Assembly (NCBI GenBank): GCA_023262305.1
Contig: JALRCK010000093.1
Location: forward strand, 1,289-7,731
Reading direction: 5' to 3'
DNA: 6,443 nucleotides
Origin: Deltaproteobacteria bacterium
Lineage (GTDB): Bacteria > Bdellovibrionota_C > UBA2361 > OMII01
Below the pieces are notes generated by a model. That model was not told the DNA's origin and searched no databases. It saw nothing but the letters and a program-made list of their open reading frames with translations. The position numbers were made by a program, and so were the translations under genes. This document shows, one piece after another, positions 5,373 through 6,443 of the stretch. Within the stretch, counting starts at the first letter, position 1. The number at the start of each line of letters is the position of its first letter.

Positions 5373-6443
5373 CGCTCGACCTCCTCAATCGACATCCCCT
5401 TGCGCTTGGCGTAATCCATTACCTGATCTTTGTCGATCTTTCCGACGTTGAAATACTTGGACTCAGGGTGGGCAAAATAAAATCCTGACACACTACTCGC
5501 CGGATACATCGCAAAGCTCTCAGTTAGCGAAAGCCCGATAGCCTCTTTAACATCAAGGAGCTCCCACAGCTTAGCTTTCTCCGTGTGATCGGGGCAGGCG
5601 GGATACCCAGGTGCGGGACGAATGCCGCGGTACTCCTCTCGAATAAGCGCATCGACCGAGAGCTTCTCGCTCGCTCCGTACCCCCACATCTCACGAACCT
5701 TTTTGTGAAGATATTCAGCGAGCGCCTCAGCAAAACGGTCCCCGAGAGCCTTAACCATAATTGAGGAGTAGTCATCGCCCGCGTCCTCGAACTCCTTCGC
5801 GAACGCTTCGACGCCGTGGCACACCACCGCGAAGCCACCCATATAATCGGTCAAGCCACTCTCTTTCGGCGCTACAAAATCGGAGAGGCAGAGATTCGGC
5901 AGCCCCTCGCGGTTGCGCTGTTGGCGCAGGAACGAGAATCGCTGACGCTCGTGCGCGGCATGCTCTGGATCGAACACGACAACGTCATCGCCTTCAGCGC
6001 GCGCAGGATAGATTCCAACCACTCCCTCAAGCCAGAAGCGCTTCTCTTTGATGATGCGCTTGAGGAGACTCTGCGCCTCAGCAAAGATCTCCTTTGCCTG
6101 GGCGCCGACGCTGGCATTCTCGAAAATCGATGGGTAGGATCCCTTAAGCTCCCATGTCCAAAAGAAGGGGGACCAATCGATAAATGAAGCAACCTCATCG
6201 AGGGGGATGTCCCGCAACGCCAGCGAGCCAAGAGCGCCTGGCTTCTCAATCGCATAGGGAACAAAGGGAGCTCGCCGGGCGCGCGCCTCAGCTAGAGTGA
6301 TGAACTTGAGTTCATCGCGCCCTGCAGCAAAGACCTTGCGCTGCTCCTCCTGGTTAACCTTGAGCTCCTTAACATAGCCGACGCTTCTCTCTTCGCTCAA
6401 AAGGTTGGCGCATACCTCAACCGCAAGAGAAGCGTCCGCCACA
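5345..6443 (-). CDS. metH: cobalamin-dependent methionine synthase, C-terminal part
   Basis: The last 365 or so codons of MetH, which transfers a methyl group from methyltetrahydrofolate to homocysteine through cob(I)alamin. The frame is open at the right edge; the homocysteine, folate and most cobalamin modules lie outside. Counting from the first whole codon, residues 1-16 (VADASLAVEVCANLLS) are the end of the cobalamin-binding module. The rest is the reactivation domain, which binds S-adenosylmethionine and receives electrons, usually from flavodoxin, to rescue oxidised cob(II)alamin. Hallmarks are IDWSPFFWTWEL (88-99), LSDFVAPKESG (186-196), DDYSSIMVKAL (223-233), the AdoMet-binding RPAPGYPACPDHTEK (275-289), LTESFAMYPASSVSG (306-320) and the terminal EEVERWLAPNLGY (353-365). 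This resembles the E. coli enzyme to its end, minus a few residues. The domain looks intact, so the enzyme should be of the AdoMet-reactivated type. The next gene starts inside its final codons. Confidence 0.96.
   Translation of the reverse strand, partial: VADASLAVEVCANLLSEERSVGYVKELKVNQEEQRKVFAAGRDELKFITLAEARARRAPFVPYAIEKPGALGSLALRDIPLDEVASFIDWSPFFWTWELKGSYPSIFENASVGAQAKEIFAEAQSLLKRIIKEKRFWLEGVVGIYPARAEGDDVVVFDPEHAAHERQRFSFLRQQRNREGLPNLCLSDFVAPKESGLTDYMGGFAVVCHGVEAFAKEFEDAGDDYSSIMVKALGDRFAEALAEYLHKKVREMWGYGASEKLSVDALIREEYRGIRPAPGYPACPDHTEKAKLWELLDVKEAIGLSLTESFAMYPASSVSGFYFAHPESKYFNVGKIDKDQVMDYAKRKGMSIEEVERWLAPNLGY
5380..5385 (-). promoter_or_regulatory. Shine-Dalgarno sequence of the small gene, inside metH
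   Basis: Minus-strand AGGAGG sits 7 bases before the ATG at 5372. It is formed by the metH codons for Glu-Glu-Val of the conserved EEVERW motif near the enzyme's C-terminus. Its strength and ideal spacing decide the start of the 132-residue gene and suggest coupling of its translation to metH. Confidence 0.6.

Noticed and set aside
5816..6187. 123-codon + strand reading frame
   Set aside because: It is antisense to the metH reactivation domain, which is clearly coding. No ribosome site or family motif supports it.

Overview
This 6.4 kb window looks like an ordinary piece of bacterial chromosome of moderate GC content (about 50-55% by eye). It holds six protein-coding genes, two of them cut by the window edges. 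I see no rRNA, tRNA, insertion sequence, phage module, CRISPR array or long repeat. A cobalamin-dependent methionine synthase (MetH), a RadC protein and a HelD-type helicase together indicate a bacterium. The sequence does not let me name a phylum with confidence; a proteobacterium-like Gram-negative is a guess.

Layout, left to right. (1) The 3' end of a RimJ/RimL-type GNAT N-acetyltransferase on the + strand. (2) Convergent with it after a 24-base gap, a minus-strand gene for an unrecognised, mostly helical protein of about 535 residues with weak HEAT-like repeats. (3) Upstream of that on the same strand, after a gap of roughly 160-180 bases, a 679-residue HelD-like superfamily 1 helicase/RNA polymerase-recycling ATPase with all core motifs intact. 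(4) Divergent from the helicase, radC on the + strand, with a complete JAMM metal-binding signature. (5) Tail to tail with radC, only 2 bases apart, a small unrecognised minus-strand gene (132 residues). (6) The 3' part of metH on the minus strand, including the whole AdoMet-binding reactivation domain and running off the right edge. The 132-residue gene begins inside the end of metH.

How the parts may work together. metH and the 132-residue gene look like one transcript with overlapping, possibly coupled translation, because an excellent Shine-Dalgarno sequence for the small gene lies in the last metH codons. The helicase and radC share a short divergent intergenic region. A sigma70-like promoter candidate there would give the helicase mRNA almost no leader, which fits its lack of a ribosome binding site. 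The HEAT-like gene lies downstream of the helicase on the same strand and could be cotranscribed with it, but nothing in its sequence proves a functional link.

I found no convincing new multi-gene system. The items most worth a second look are the two unrecognised proteins, the metH overlap and the compact helicase/radC divergent region.
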